In this document: in pieces, positions 1-9,658 of the stretch | Layout of the letters: every line of letters begins with the position of its first letter | How positions within the stretch are numbered: position 1 is the first letter of the stretch | Translations under genes and position numbers: made by a program | Assembly: GCF_037102585.1 (NCBI RefSeq) | Contig: NW_027043829.1 | Location: 4,030,001-4,094,000 of the forward strand | Direction of reading: 5' to 3' | DNA: 64,000 nt | Origin: Saccharomycopsis crataegensis | Lineage: Eukaryota; Ascomycota; Saccharomycetes; Ascoideales; Saccharomycopsidaceae | The notes under the pieces: model-generated | What the model was told of the DNA's origin: nothing | Database searches by the model: none | The model's input: only the letters and a program-made list of their open reading frames with translations

Positions 1-570
1 CCACCTCCAGGCAACTTAAAAACTCCACCATATGTCACTGCTGAACCAGTAGTTACCACCACAAAAATCAATCCATCCAGAAATGATTTCTTGGTGTTGG
101 GTACTGATGGTCTCTTTGAACTTTTAACTAACGAGGAAATTGCTGGATTGGTCATTAAATGGGCTGAGAAAAGGAAAATTTTCAAGGATCATACATCTTC
201 AATGTTGTCATCCTTCAATGTATTCAAGGATGATAAGAGCTTGGGTTTCCCAAAAGTCATTGATATTACTGAAAATAAGGCTGCTTTGAAACCCCCTTAC
301 CGTGAAAACACCCTTAGCGAAAAAAAGTTGATCATTGAGGATGAAAACGTTTCAACTCATTTAGTTCGTAATGCTTTGACTTTAGGTACTGGTGATCGTA
401 ATTATGGTAAAATGCTCTTGAATATTCCTTCCCCGCTCTCTAGACGTTACAGAGATGATCTAACTGTCGTAGTGGTTTTCTTTGGTGAAAATGGCCAAGT
501 GGATGAAACTAGTCAACTAAAAATAAATTTGGAAGCTACCAGAGGAGGCGAGGTCAAAGCTAAATTGTAA
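1..570 (+). CDS. PTC5: PP2C-type mitochondrial protein phosphatase, C-terminal part (PTC5-like)
   Basis: The frame is open from base 1, so the gene begins left of the window; an internal Met lies at 91. The visible 189 residues are the C-terminal end of a metal-dependent PP2C phosphatase. They show the LGTDGLFELL metal-site motif and a late RRYRDDLTVVVVFFG segment with the conserved Asp-Asp pair that closes the PP2C fold. A PGNLKTPPYVTAEP stretch before the DG motif is typical of the pyruvate-dehydrogenase-phosphatase branch, which in yeast is Ptc5 of the mitochondrial matrix. The known role of that branch is dephosphorylating the E1-alpha subunit of pyruvate dehydrogenase. Targeting cannot be checked because the N-terminus is missing. 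Ptc6 or another PP2C is the main alternative. Confidence 0.8.
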   Translation, partial: PPPGNLKTPPYVTAEPVVTTTKINPSRNDFLVLGTDGLFELLTNEEIAGLVIKWAEKRKIFKDHTSSMLSSFNVFKDDKSLGFPKVIDITENKAALKPPYRENTLSEKKLIIEDENVSTHLVRNALTLGTGDRNYGKMLLNIPSPLSRRYRDDLTVVVVFFGENGQVDETSQLKINLEATRGGEVKAKL

Positions 571-1089
571 TTTGGTGCTGATATTTATTTTTTGTTCACT
601 TTTTTCATTTTAATGGGATTCTTGAGCTTCTAGATACATGTGGATGGTTTGTTTGTTTGTTTTTTACATTTTCATCAGAATTTTTTATGATATTTCCAAT
701 TCATTAACAAAATATCAAAATTCAAAATTCTCTACAATTTGGGCTTTCTTTGTAATATAGTATGACACAAAAAAGACATTAGTGGGCATATAAGTCAACT
801 ATTCAAAATATACAATAATTATTATATGTATGTGAATTAACCAATTTTGAATCGTTTTTTTTTTTTTGATGATATCACTATCCATAGTATGCAATTGCTA
901 ATTAACGAACCAAGATCTAATCGATCTGTTAAGTTAGTGGTTATGAAACACCAAAAAAAAAAAAAAAAAAAAAAATACAAACAAAAACAAAAACAAACAA
1001 AGCCAAAAAGAATCAGACACAAAATCAATCGTGTATCTTCAAACCTCTTTTGAATAGGAATATACAACTAGTCAATAACAAAAAATCAT
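571..1089. other. Intergenic, PTC5-like 3' end to CDC27 promoter
   Basis: No gene seen. AT-rich, with a T-run near 857 and an A-run of about 23 at 953-975 about 115 bp upstream of CDC27. Poly(dA:dT) tracts of this kind commonly mark nucleosome-depleted yeast promoters. Short ORFs on both strands here are homopolymer artefacts. Confidence 0.7.
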
Positions 1090-3180
1090 ATGAACGTTCA
1101 ATCATACGTTATACAGCGACTTCGCTCAACCATTTGGTATTCGTTGGATAATAGTCTTCTCGAGAATGCTGAGTTTACAGCTGAAAGATTAGTGGGCGTT
1201 ACTTCCAAAGGTGATTCTGAATCAATTTATCTTTATGGACTCGTTTTGTATCGTCGGGGCAAATATAAGACGGCTTTCAGAGTGACTGCGAATCATATTC
1301 ACGCTGGGTGTGCCTATATTTTTGCAAGATGCGCGTTGAAACTTGAACTTCAGAAGGATGGAATTGAGGCATTACAGCAAACAATACATCTTTGGAATAG
1401 CACTAATGACAGTGAAGAAGATTATGATTTGAAACAGCAAACTTTTGAAAATTATGAAACTGTCAGAAAATCAACTCCTGACGCTGCCGTTGTTTTTTCT
1501 TTATTAGGTCGTTTATATGGTTCTATTGGTGATACTAAAGAAAGTGCCATTTATCATTCTCAAGCACTTAGACTAAATCCATATCTTTGGGATTCTTTCG
1601 AACAACTTTGTCAAATAGGAGCTAATGTTAACACAAAATCAATATATAAACCGAGGCCGATACTTTCTGGTGGTTATGCCTCGATGACAAATAAATCAAA
1701 GGCCGGTAATCCTGGTTTGGCTCCAATGAATCCAAAGGCGTTTTTCAGTAAACCCAATAGTTTCAATAAATCAGAAGATAGCTCTTTTAATAATAGCAAT
1801 TTTTCAAATAATGATCCGCTAAAGGATCTAAATAATGGAGGGTTGAATTCAAATGTTACTAATATTTTTTCAACGCCAAGATTGAAACATTCATCATTAC
1901 CTGATGCTCCAGTTAGAAAACATGTCAGAGGCGGACATACCGAGATTACTGATTCAATTCAGAGATTAGGAACAAGATTTACATCATCGAAGGTCACTTC
2001 AAGGTTAATAACCCAATCAACCCCTTCGGGAAGTGCAAATAATACTGTGACTTTTGGTAAAAGGGATAATAAAAGAAACACAAAGGTACAAAGCAGTAAC
2101 ACCACACCATCTAATCCTACAGGCACAAAACTTGGCACCTCCAATATCTTAGGAAAAAACAATTCTCTTGATCTCAGAAAACAAGAATATAGTGACCAAG
2201 CAGAGTTCCAGTTGATGACCTTATATTCAATATTGTCCAAAGGGTTGAAAGCTATGTCAAGATATGATTGCTATAAGGCCATTAGGATTTTCGATCAGCT
2301 ACCCGACTCTCAAATTGAAACACCTTGGGTTTTAGGGAAGCTAGGAAGATTAAATTTTGAAATTGTCAATTATGAGCAGGCCGAATTATATTTCACTAGG
2401 CTTAGAAAATTGGATAGGACCAGGGTAGAGGATATGGAATTTTATTCCACTTTACTTTGGCATTTACAAAAAGATGTGGAGTTGGGATACTTGGCCCACG
2501 AAATGTATGAAATTAACAAAACTTGTCCGCAAACTTGGGTGACGATTGGTAATTTGTTCTCATTACAAAGAGAAAATGATGAAGCTATCAAATGCTTTCA
2601 GAGAGCAACTCAAGTAGATAATAAATTTGTGTATGCTTACACTTTGCAAGGTCACGAATATGTTTCCAATGACGCTTTTGAAAATGCTCTCGAAAGCTTT
2701 AGAAATGCATTATTATATGACCCAAAGCATTATAATGCACTTTACGGTATTGGAATGGTTTATTTAAAGTTGGGTGAATATCAAAAGGCAGAATACCATT
2801 TCCGTAAAGCTAGTGATATCAACCCTGTTAATGTTATTTTAATATGTTGTGTTGGTATGGTTTTAGAGAAATTGAACAAGAAAGATTTGGCGTTAAAACA
2901 GTATCAACTAGCCACTGAACTTCAACCATCAAGCCCGTTGGCCTTATTTAAGAAAGCCCAATTATTATACTCTTTGCATCATATTGAGGCCTCGTTGACG
3001 GAGTTTGAAAAACTTAAGACGGTTGCTCCTGATGAAGCTAGTGTCCATTTCTTGCTTGGTCAATTGTATAAGACAGTTGGAAGAAAAACAGAGGCCATTA
3101 AAGAGTTTACAATTGCATTGAACCTAGATCCAAAGGGCGCCCATTTAATCAAGGATGTATTGGAAACTATGAATGACTGA
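1090..3180 (+). CDS. CDC27: Anaphase-promoting complex subunit Cdc27/APC3
   Basis: A 696-residue tetratricopeptide-repeat protein. Two TPR-rich blocks flank a low-complexity Ser/Asn-rich linker (about residues 185-365). The N-terminal block (MNVQSYVIQRLRSTIWYSLD, then the YLYGLVLYRRGKYKTAFRV repeat) is the Cdc27 dimerisation region. The C-terminal block (about 375-690) holds tandem TPRs with the usual W/L/G/A/P spacing, for example the NALLYDPKHYNALYGIGMVY unit. Cdc27 is a scaffold subunit of the nuclear APC/C ubiquitin ligase and docks the IR tails of Cdc20 and Cdh1. The length is near the S. cerevisiae protein (about 758). The start is the first ATG after an in-frame stop. Other APC TPR subunits (Cdc16, Cdc23) lack this N-terminal signature, so the call is firm. 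Confidence 0.93.
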   Translation: MNVQSYVIQRLRSTIWYSLDNSLLENAEFTAERLVGVTSKGDSESIYLYGLVLYRRGKYKTAFRVTANHIHAGCAYIFARCALKLELQKDGIEALQQTIHLWNSTNDSEEDYDLKQQTFENYETVRKSTPDAAVVFSLLGRLYGSIGDTKESAIYHSQALRLNPYLWDSFEQLCQIGANVNTKSIYKPRPILSGGYASMTNKSKAGNPGLAPMNPKAFFSKPNSFNKSEDSSFNNSNFSNNDPLKDLNNGGLNSNVTNIFSTPRLKHSSLPDAPVRKHVRGGHTEITDSIQRLGTRFTSSKVTSRLITQSTPSGSANNTVTFGKRDNKRNTKVQSSNTTPSNPTGTKLGTSNILGKNNSLDLRKQEYSDQAEFQLMTLYSILSKGLKAMSRYDCYKAIRIFDQLPDSQIETPWVLGKLGRLNFEIVNYEQAELYFTRLRKLDRTRVEDMEFYSTLLWHLQKDVELGYLAHEMYEINKTCPQTWVTIGNLFSLQRENDEAIKCFQRATQVDNKFVYAYTLQGHEYVSNDAFENALESFRNALLYDPKHYNALYGIGMVYLKLGEYQKAEYHFRKASDINPVNVILICCVGMVLEKLNKKDLALKQYQLATELQPSSPLALFKKAQLLYSLHHIEASLTEFEKLKTVAPDEASVHFLLGQLYKTVGRKTEAIKEFTIALNLDPKGAHLIKDVLETMND

Positions 3181-3241
3181 CAGTAATAGTCTTATATTAA
3201 AAATGTTTATGTACAACAGTAATACTTTCCTGGCCTTCTAA

Positions 3242-4453
3242 TCATAATTCCCTGGTGGTTTTTTTACCAGTTTTACTAGGCTTGATATTCAGTTGAAATC
3301 CACAAGCATTAAGGAAATCAAATCTTACTTCCGTAATTCCTTGTCTTCTACCTCGCTTTGGCTCAGAGCTAGTAAAGAAATAATCAGGTAATACATCAAC
3401 TTCATTTTCCTTCATCAATTCTTCAAATTCTTGAATATGTTTATCCAAACTCGCCCTCTTAAGCTTGTCAATTTTAGTAAAAATAATACTATATGGTATT
3501 CCATGGGCTCCAAGTAATCCAAATATTACCTCATAGTCGTTCCCAGTGAATCCATGCTCAGCATTAATCAAAACATAAACCTTCATTAGTTCTTTTCTAT
3601 TGACAAGATATTTGGTTATTTCTGTTCCCTGTTTCTTTGTGCCCATGACCCCATATCCTGGAGTATCAATGAGCCTAAACCGGCCACCGATATTGAAGCA
3701 ATTTATTGATTTGGTAAACCCAGCTCGCTTGGAAGCGTAAGCATGTTCTTCGTTCTCGCTTTTGGAAATAGCAGTGCAAATGGAGTTTAAAAGAGTCGAT
3801 TTTCCAACATTACATCTACCCACAAGTGCAATTTCTGGTAATGATTTTATAAGAGATGAATCTAGATGTAACTTGCGTTTATGATGTACCTTGTAATGCT
3901 CATTTTTAAGGCGATCAAGTTCCTCGGTCGCGCTGATTTCTTCAACTGGATCTTCCAGCTGGTGTTTCTTTCTTGGAGTTGTGGAAAGCTCATCAAAATT
4001 GGTATCAGTTGAAACCTGAAAGTCTTGATCTTTATTATCGGATTGTAAAAATTGTTGCTCTGTACGAAGTTTTTCGTTAGGTATGTCTTCAAAGTTCTCA
4101 ACTGACCAAAGAAGCTGGACTTTAGAAGTATTGAAGAAATTATTAGTTCCTGATATTTGTATTTGAGTCGTAGGTAGAATTTGAAAGTCTGTCTTGAATT
4201 TTTCATATAATATATTAGCAGTAGTTTGCTTATCAAATGTTTTTGAGCCTATTATCTTTGCTTTCTTAGTTATTTTATGGGTGATAACAGGAGTTTTCGC
4301 TTTCTGGGCGAGTAGCTTCTCTTTCAATGAGTTAATGGATAAAACTTTAGCATTTGGAGGGGGGTTACTAATTGAGATATTTCGCTGATGATTGAATCGC
4401 CTCAAAGAGATGTTTCTCGTAAAAATTGAAGAAGTCAGTCTATAGTAAATCAT
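3242..4453 (-). CDS. MRX8: EngB/YihA-family mitochondrial GTPase (Mrx8-like)
   Basis: A 403-residue protein with an Arg-rich, acid-free N-terminus (about the first 30 residues) that reads as a mitochondrial presequence. An unconserved linker of about 180 residues follows, then a TrmE-Era-EngA-YihA class GTPase domain. Visible motifs are the P-loop GRCNVGKSTLLN, the switch-II segment DTPGYGVMG, and TKIDK as the base-specificity motif. Bacterial EngB is a ribosome-assembly factor. The yeast relative Mrx8 associates with mitochondrial gene-expression assemblies, so a role in mitochondrial ribosome assembly or translation is inferred. It is convergent with CDC27, with only 61 bp between the stop codons. 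Confidence 0.85.
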   Translation of the reverse strand: MIYYRLTSSIFTRNISLRRFNHQRNISISNPPPNAKVLSINSLKEKLLAQKAKTPVITHKITKKAKIIGSKTFDKQTTANILYEKFKTDFQILPTTQIQISGTNNFFNTSKVQLLWSVENFEDIPNEKLRTEQQFLQSDNKDQDFQVSTDTNFDELSTTPRKKHQLEDPVEEISATEELDRLKNEHYKVHHKRKLHLDSSLIKSLPEIALVGRCNVGKSTLLNSICTAISKSENEEHAYASKRAGFTKSINCFNIGGRFRLIDTPGYGVMGTKKQGTEITKYLVNRKELMKVYVLINAEHGFTGNDYEVIFGLLGAHGIPYSIIFTKIDKLKRASLDKHIQEFEELMKENEVDVLPDYFFTSSEPKRGRRQGITEVRFDFLNACGFQLNIKPSKTGKKTTREL

Positions 4454-4922
4454 TTATCCTCTTTAACTCGCTTTTGAAATTTATTTTATTAGAACAATAG
4501 TGATGCGAAGTAAGATTTGGTTCATATATCTGAGCTCAAAAATACTAATTAAATTTTTACCTCAGTTTCCCGTTACTAACCTATTTACCGCTCATAACCC
4601 TTCAAGCGCTGGTGAGCACCAGTGTCACTACCATGCTTTTGGTATTATATTGCGCTAATAAAATAATATTAAAAAGAGGTAAAAAGAACTCTATTAATTG
4701 CTAGAACACCCCGATAGTCTTGCAGCTCATTTACTGGCTTGTTGGTGCGTAGCAGTGTAATACTACTGTCATTAAATCACAACATCCTCTAAAAAGCTCA
4801 GGCAAATATACCCAAATACGCCTAAACGGTGGGAAAGGTGAATTCTACAAACAAAAAAAACGATAGCAATAACTATTTGAGGATAATATTAAAAAATGAA
4901 TTCAGCTAAGAACAGAGGTTTT
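4454..4922. other. Intergenic, MRX8 promoter and tRNA 3' flank
   Basis: No gene seen. It holds the upstream region of MRX8 (minus strand) and, at 4891-4896, an A-run that is a T6 Pol III terminator for the minus-strand tRNA genes. Confidence 0.7.
4891..4896 (-). terminator. Pol III terminator for the tRNA-Asn pair
   Basis: Six A on the plus strand are a T6 run on the minus strand, 26 nt past the 3' end of the tRNA at 4923-4996. It is the first run of four or more T downstream of either tRNA. None occurs in the 27-nt spacer between the two genes. Confidence 0.7.
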
Positions 4923-4996
4923 CGACCTCGGTGAGGATTGAACTCACGATCTTGCGATTAACAGTCGCACGCCTTAACCAACTTGGCCACGAAGTC
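4923..4996 (-). tRNA. tRNA-Asn (anticodon GTT), downstream copy
   Basis: A 74-nt cloverleaf without an intron. The acceptor stem pairs GACTTCG with CGAGGTC (one G-T wobble) and the discriminator base is G. The anticodon loop CTGTTAA places GTT at plus-strand 4960-4962. The sequence is nearly that of yeast tRNA-Asn. The A box reads TGGCCAAGTTGGTTAAGG and the T-loop core is GTTCAATCC. It differs from the neighbouring copy at two positions, one in the D-loop and one in the T-loop. Confidence 0.96.
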
Positions 4997-5023
4997 AATA
5001 ATAAGGTTAATAGTTGAAGACAC

Positions 5024-5097
5024 CGACCTCGGTGAGGATCGAACTCACGATCTTGCGATTAACAGTCGCACGCCTTAACCAGCTTGGCCACGAAGTC
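5024..5097 (-). tRNA. tRNA-Asn (anticodon GTT), upstream copy
   Basis: A 74-nt cloverleaf without an intron, with the same anticodon and stems as the copy at 4923-4996. The T-loop here reads GTTCGATCC and the D-loop has C where the other copy has T. On the minus strand this is the first of the two, with a 27-nt spacer that contains no T-run. Confidence 0.96.
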
Positions 5098-5166
5098 TTG
5101 TTGTTTTCATGCAGATTAAAACTGATCCAAATCTCTCAAAAATATACTGTTACCCGGCCTTATACA

Positions 5167-5275
5167 TTGGTTTATTTGGTTTATTTGGTTTATTTGGTTT
5201 ATTTGGTTTATTTGGTTTACTTGATTATTTTGACTTATTTGAATTATTTGGTCTATTTGATTATTTGAATTATTT
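5167..5275. repeat. 9-bp tandem repeat (TTGGTTTAT unit)
   Basis: Six near-exact copies of TTGGTTTAT run from 5167 to 5220, followed by about 55 bp of decaying units. It lies about 70 bp upstream (on the minus strand) of the first tRNA-Asn. Confidence 0.9.
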
Positions 5276-6324
5276 TTTTACTTGGATTCAATTATTCTAT
5301 TGATTTTCATTATTTTTATTTTTATTATTTTTATTTTTATTATCCCCCAGAATTCTGATGGTCACTACATTGAAAATACTTAGTATTTGAGATATAGTGC
5401 CAAAACCCCTCAACAAAGACCTCCATCTCAGTTCATGAAGCTCCTAGTGATGGGTAATTCACTAGTGACTTCATCTCATATTTTTACATTGCACCTTTTT
5501 TCCTTAATAACTTGATTGTTGAGTTTTTTACCGGAGATGTGATTAATTCTTAAAGCAAGGAGAGTGAGGTTGTGAAAAAGTTATAGTATTTTACTTACCT
5601 ATTAGAAAGACCGGCATAAAATGCCCGGCTTGCATGTTATTTAGAACCTCTCGACTCGTTAATATACAATTCATTCACTCATTCATTCATTTTCTTCGAT
5701 TAAATATCAATCTGTAGAAAATATGAAGCAGATAATCACCTTGTATCTTTTGTTTCTCGCGGATCGTTTTTATTCAAGTTCTAACCTAAACCTGTTATTA
5801 TTGTTACATTTAACTACATTTTGTTATCTACCTAATATTTTACCCTTTGTTATCCTTATTAGTTCTTATCGTCTGCTACTGCATGTAAGCACGCTGCTCT
5901 AATTCTATTAGGGTTCAACAATCTGCCATGTGTTACGTTTCTTCCCATTGCTCTTTCGGACCACCATATGCCATGCCATTAGCTTCTATTCAAAACTTAC
6001 TATCAGTTATGCATCACCTTAACGTCTTTATTTATGAATATTAATTAAACAACGTTTTATCCAGAAAACCTTAGTCTTGTCATACTTTATTGCATGATAT
6101 TGGTTCTATTTTTGTTTTACACTTCATTACTTTTACGACTTACGGGGCTCACACTATTTTTACTTCATCCTACTATGTAAAGGATTCATTCATCCCATTT
6201 ATTTATCTTTAAAATTTTTTACTATAAATTAATTCAATTTTGATAATAATAACAGCAACACTATCTTACTCAATTGCACCCTTTTAATAACAAATAATTG
6301 GGCCGTCTGAGCTATACTTAGCGG

Positions 6325-6330
6325 CACGTG
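6325..6330. promoter_or_regulatory. E-box CACGTG upstream of the Lon-like gene
   Basis: A perfect CACGTG about 200 bp before the ATG at 6526. The core is shared by Cbf1, Pho4 and other bHLH factors, so the factor cannot be told from sequence. Confidence 0.4.
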
Positions 6331-6511
6331 AGAAGGATCAAAACAAAAAGCGGATGTATCTTAGTTTTGACTTGAGCTGTATATGTATGTTTCCCCATCG
6401 TCTAACTTTTGCACTCGTCGCTGTATGAAATGTCGTACTTGAGAAGATTGACAACTCTTGGTTGATTGAAAGATTCCTGAAATTAATCCTTTCCTCTTAA
6501 TTCTCCCAATA

Positions 6512-6529
6512 ATGATGCAAGCACAATGA
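6512..6529 (+). promoter_or_regulatory. Five-codon upstream ORF overlapping the main start codon
   Basis: Two adjacent ATGs at 6512 and 6515 open MMQAQ and end at a TGA at 6527-6529. That stop overlaps the ATG at 6526 in an ATGA arrangement. The uORF is out of frame with the main ORF, so any ribosome that starts there must terminate exactly on the main start codon. Confidence 0.55.
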
Positions 6530-9267
6530 ATACTAGCATGAATGTTTCTCTGAACGTGCCGGTCAATGTGAAGATCCTTAATTATGCCAAACAGCTCAGT
6601 CCCAACAACATTGTTGACTTACCTGTCACTGAGCTTGTGGATTCTCAGCTTGCTCTGGTAATTGATAGTTACCGAAGAAACGATTTCATTGGCGTGTTTA
6701 GTCCAATGGTGATAAATTTCTTGACAAAAAAACTTAACAGTATCTTTAATCCGGACCAGGATTTGGATTCACATCAGGCACAAGGCCCTTACGGAACTTT
6801 GGGTAAGGTCGTAGCCATAAATTACGAGAACGGAACCCAGATTAGCAGTGTCAGGATTCAAACTTTTGGGAATATTAGCGAAGTCGATTCAATGAATGCT
6901 ATTTCAGCTACAGTAATCCCCGGTAATTTTCCACAACATCAAATGATGAATCAAACCCAGGGCCCACCAAATTACACACAATTAGCAGCACCTCCAGTAA
7001 GCAATGCTATCACTCCTTACCAACCACAAGACGCTGATGAATTAGAATCCGAATCCGACTATGAATCCGAATCCGAATTCGACTCTGACCAGGAAGAAGG
7101 GCTCAAGAAGGCTCATCTTTACTCTACTAAGACCCTTAAAAATCCAGATGTTCGGCATTTATTAGAGATGCCTGATGAACCAAAGAGCCACATAAATGCT
7201 TTTGAAAGAAACAGAATTATCCGCGAAATAGCTGGTGTCTCACCCAAGAGAAGGGTCAAAAAATTATTGAAGAGTGCTAAACGCCAAGAATACGTTCAAC
7301 TCGAACAATCTTTTAATAATATGTCATTAGCAGAAGTTAAAGATGGATTGTACAATGAGATCACCAAATCATCCTTGTTTCTCAAGGATAAGACAAAGCC
7401 AAAGCTTTTAAAATACGATAATGATGTTAAAAAGTCACACTTATCATCTATTGGCAATAATAAAGGTCATAATTACCCGTCAGCAGCAGCGGTTTCCCGT
7501 CATCCCAAACTTCAACTCCCTTATTTTGGGCTGAATGCTCAAAAATACTTACTGGGGCCTACATCTGCTCAATATTCAACAGCTTCTGCTCTTGCTCCTC
7601 AAAGATCTGCTAAGTTACATAAATCAAAACCAAAACGTCCAACCATCACTTGCCTTTTGATTCCGGTTAGCGAACCTGTGTTTCCAACGCTTTCAATTCC
7701 TGATCTTCGAATAATAAACCCAATTCAGAAGAAAGCTATTATTCAAATGGCAGATAATGACCAACTAATTGGTCTCTTTTATATCAAAGATTCTCGTTTC
7801 AAATCTTTTGATATTATCACTTCTCCAACTGATATTCATGAATTTGGGGTTTTAGCTCGTATCAGTAGCTATTCGAGCTATACTGATGAAGAAACTGGAT
7901 TGAAACCATTACTTGTGTCATTGATTACTACTAGTAGTGCTAAGATAGAGTCTATTGTTCCCCCAAAGAAAACACTAAATCAAACATTGGATAAGGAAGA
8001 GAATAATACTTTAAGAGGTCAGAAAGAGCAGATGAAAGATTTTCAAACCACCCAGCTTCAGGATATGGTATGTCTTGGAAATGTGGTTATGTATTCTTCG
8101 AAGTTTAGTAAACGCGAAAAAGAAGATATAGTTGATACTACGAGGAAGATTATCAAAAAGGTTTCTAAGCTATATTATGTATCTTTAAAGAACACTAAAT
8201 GGGCTGTTCCTGAATTCTCAGATAAATATTTGGAGATACTTGAGAGGAATCATCATAATATGCATGCGGTTTATGAAGGTGATCCTAAGAATTTTGATTT
8301 TTATAAAGTTGAAAATGATTCCGTGGAGATGATTAACATCAAACTTAATGTTGTGATAGAGATCATCAAACATTATTATCTTTTGAAATTTGGCAAACAA
8401 GCCGCGGATGACAGTCTGATCAAACTCAAATATTATCTCGAAGTTTTACAAAATGTTGCAGAAAATTTGAAACTCCATTCTAAGACGAGTGATGTGTTGA
8501 ATATATTGGAAATGGAACTTGCTAATACTTCCTCCAAGTTAATAGCTCCTGGAAGTAAACCAAATGTCAAAAGAATTTCTGCCCCATCCGATATTTCACG
8601 TCGTCCTGGTACCGCCCGAGGTTTTGATTTGATTAGTGACACTGATTCTATGGACTCTGAATCATCTTCTATCCAGTCACCAGTTGTTGAGACTCCTGGT
8701 GCTATCAAAAGTCCTCATGAGGGCTATCATATTAACCTTGATCGTCATGGATCAACTGCTGGAATCACATACATTAAAGATCTACTGAATGAAAAAGAGC
8801 ACTCAGAAATGGCTCCAGGTGCCACAAAATTATCACCAGAAGACAGTAGCGGCACAAATGATACCTTACTATCGTCATTTAGTGAACAAAAAGTCCTGCA
8901 AGGAGAAGAAGGTCCTATTGGAAAGGACAAAATTAATAATTCTACGTTGAATTCTGACGGACCAACGAATAGAAAGCCTGATGTTAGCCCTATTAAGTCT
9001 GGGGAGCTGATCAACTATAATAGTCCCCCATTTCAACCAGCGGATCTAGTAAATTCAGGTGATGATGGCAATATCACTCATGGCAAAAGTAACACCTACT
9101 ATATCACCAACAATTATTACTACTCTAATCCAAGGCATGTCAGCGATGGGCTCTCTGCAAGTGAAGAAATGCTTACCTCCATAAAGAATGATTCCACAGT
9201 AACTCCCCACAGACCCGGCGGTCAAAGTTCTGTTTTGACTTCTACACCAACTGCGAAAGTGAGTTAA
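6526..9267 (+). CDS. Lon N-domain-like protein lacking ATPase and protease domains
   Basis: A 913-residue protein with no known name to me. Residues about 370-480 read like the substrate-binding (LAN) domain of mitochondrial Lon/Pim1: a CLLIPVSEPVFP strand, LIGLFYIKDS, DIITSPTDIHEFGVLARI, then a DEETG turn. Residues about 590-675 look like the helical part that follows in Lon, ending in LNILEMELANTSSKLI where Lon has its LLKKELELAKLQ-type helix. The match stops where the AAA+ module should begin, and the rest (675-913) is Ser/Asn/Pro-rich. Residues about 325-368, just before the Lon-like part, resemble a mitochondrial presequence although internal. Residues 25-115 may be a second LAN-like fold (FIGVFSP, then GTLGKVVAINYENG). 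An acidic ESES/DSD tract lies near 170-190. No Walker A motif or Ser-Lys protease dyad is present. Homology is judged by eye; function unknown. Confidence 0.6.
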   Translation: MNTSMNVSLNVPVNVKILNYAKQLSPNNIVDLPVTELVDSQLALVIDSYRRNDFIGVFSPMVINFLTKKLNSIFNPDQDLDSHQAQGPYGTLGKVVAINYENGTQISSVRIQTFGNISEVDSMNAISATVIPGNFPQHQMMNQTQGPPNYTQLAAPPVSNAITPYQPQDADELESESDYESESEFDSDQEEGLKKAHLYSTKTLKNPDVRHLLEMPDEPKSHINAFERNRIIREIAGVSPKRRVKKLLKSAKRQEYVQLEQSFNNMSLAEVKDGLYNEITKSSLFLKDKTKPKLLKYDNDVKKSHLSSIGNNKGHNYPSAAAVSRHPKLQLPYFGLNAQKYLLGPTSAQYSTASALAPQRSAKLHKSKPKRPTITCLLIPVSEPVFPTLSIPDLRIINPIQKKAIIQMADNDQLIGLFYIKDSRFKSFDIITSPTDIHEFGVLARISSYSSYTDEETGLKPLLVSLITTSSAKIESIVPPKKTLNQTLDKEENNTLRGQKEQMKDFQTTQLQDMVCLGNVVMYSSKFSKREKEDIVDTTRKIIKKVSKLYYVSLKNTKWAVPEFSDKYLEILERNHHNMHAVYEGDPKNFDFYKVENDSVEMINIKLNVVIEIIKHYYLLKFGKQAADDSLIKLKYYLEVLQNVAENLKLHSKTSDVLNILEMELANTSSKLIAPGSKPNVKRISAPSDISRRPGTARGFDLISDTDSMDSESSSIQSPVVETPGAIKSPHEGYHINLDRHGSTAGITYIKDLLNEKEHSEMAPGATKLSPEDSSGTNDTLLSSFSEQKVLQGEEGPIGKDKINNSTLNSDGPTNRKPDVSPIKSGELINYNSPPFQPADLVNSGDDGNITHGKSNTYYITNNYYYSNPRHVSDGLSASEEMLTSIKNDSTVTPHRPGGQSSVLTSTPTAKVS

Positions 9268-9658
9268 CCATCTAATATTGAGTACAGTCTCTATAATATG
9301 GGTGTATAATATAGGTGAGAGACAAACGCAAAAGTTTGATTTAGAAAAAAAAAAAAAGAAATACTTGTAAGCACCAAATCAAATAAAAATCCCCCATAAA
9401 TTCAACGATATCTGTAACACCATACACCTGATCACGACTGAATAATTTCCATTAGAACAACGAGTAAATAATGTATTTTTATATATTCAAACAGCAATGC
9501 AGCTTTGTTTTGTTTACACCTAAACTTACCCCACCCCTCCAAGGCTGCTCTCATGGAATATTTAGTTTGCGCAAACCGCAATCAAATAATCTTGCTCGGT
9601 TTCTCTTTTTCATTTCACCAAATTGATCATTTATTCTAACCAAAGATAATTTTAAACT
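9268..9658. other. Intergenic, Lon-like gene to SDR gene
   Basis: No gene seen. It holds the 3' UTR with an A-run near 9346 and the promoter of the next gene. Confidence 0.7.

Larger units (their letters stand above)
5098..6525. other. 1.4-kb gene-free upstream region of the Lon-like gene
   Basis: No convincing gene. It contains a 9-bp tandem repeat (5167-5220, degenerating to about 5275), an imperfect hairpin at 5435-5474, an E-box CACGTG at 6325-6330, and a five-codon upstream ORF at 6512-6529. The two short ORFs across the repeat encode only LVY and FGL repeats and are not credible proteins. Confidence 0.6.

Noticed and set aside
5593-5600. ACTTACCT, similar to the 5' end of U1 snRNA
   Set aside because: The surrounding sequence lacks U1 stem-loops and an Sm site; eight bases match by chance.
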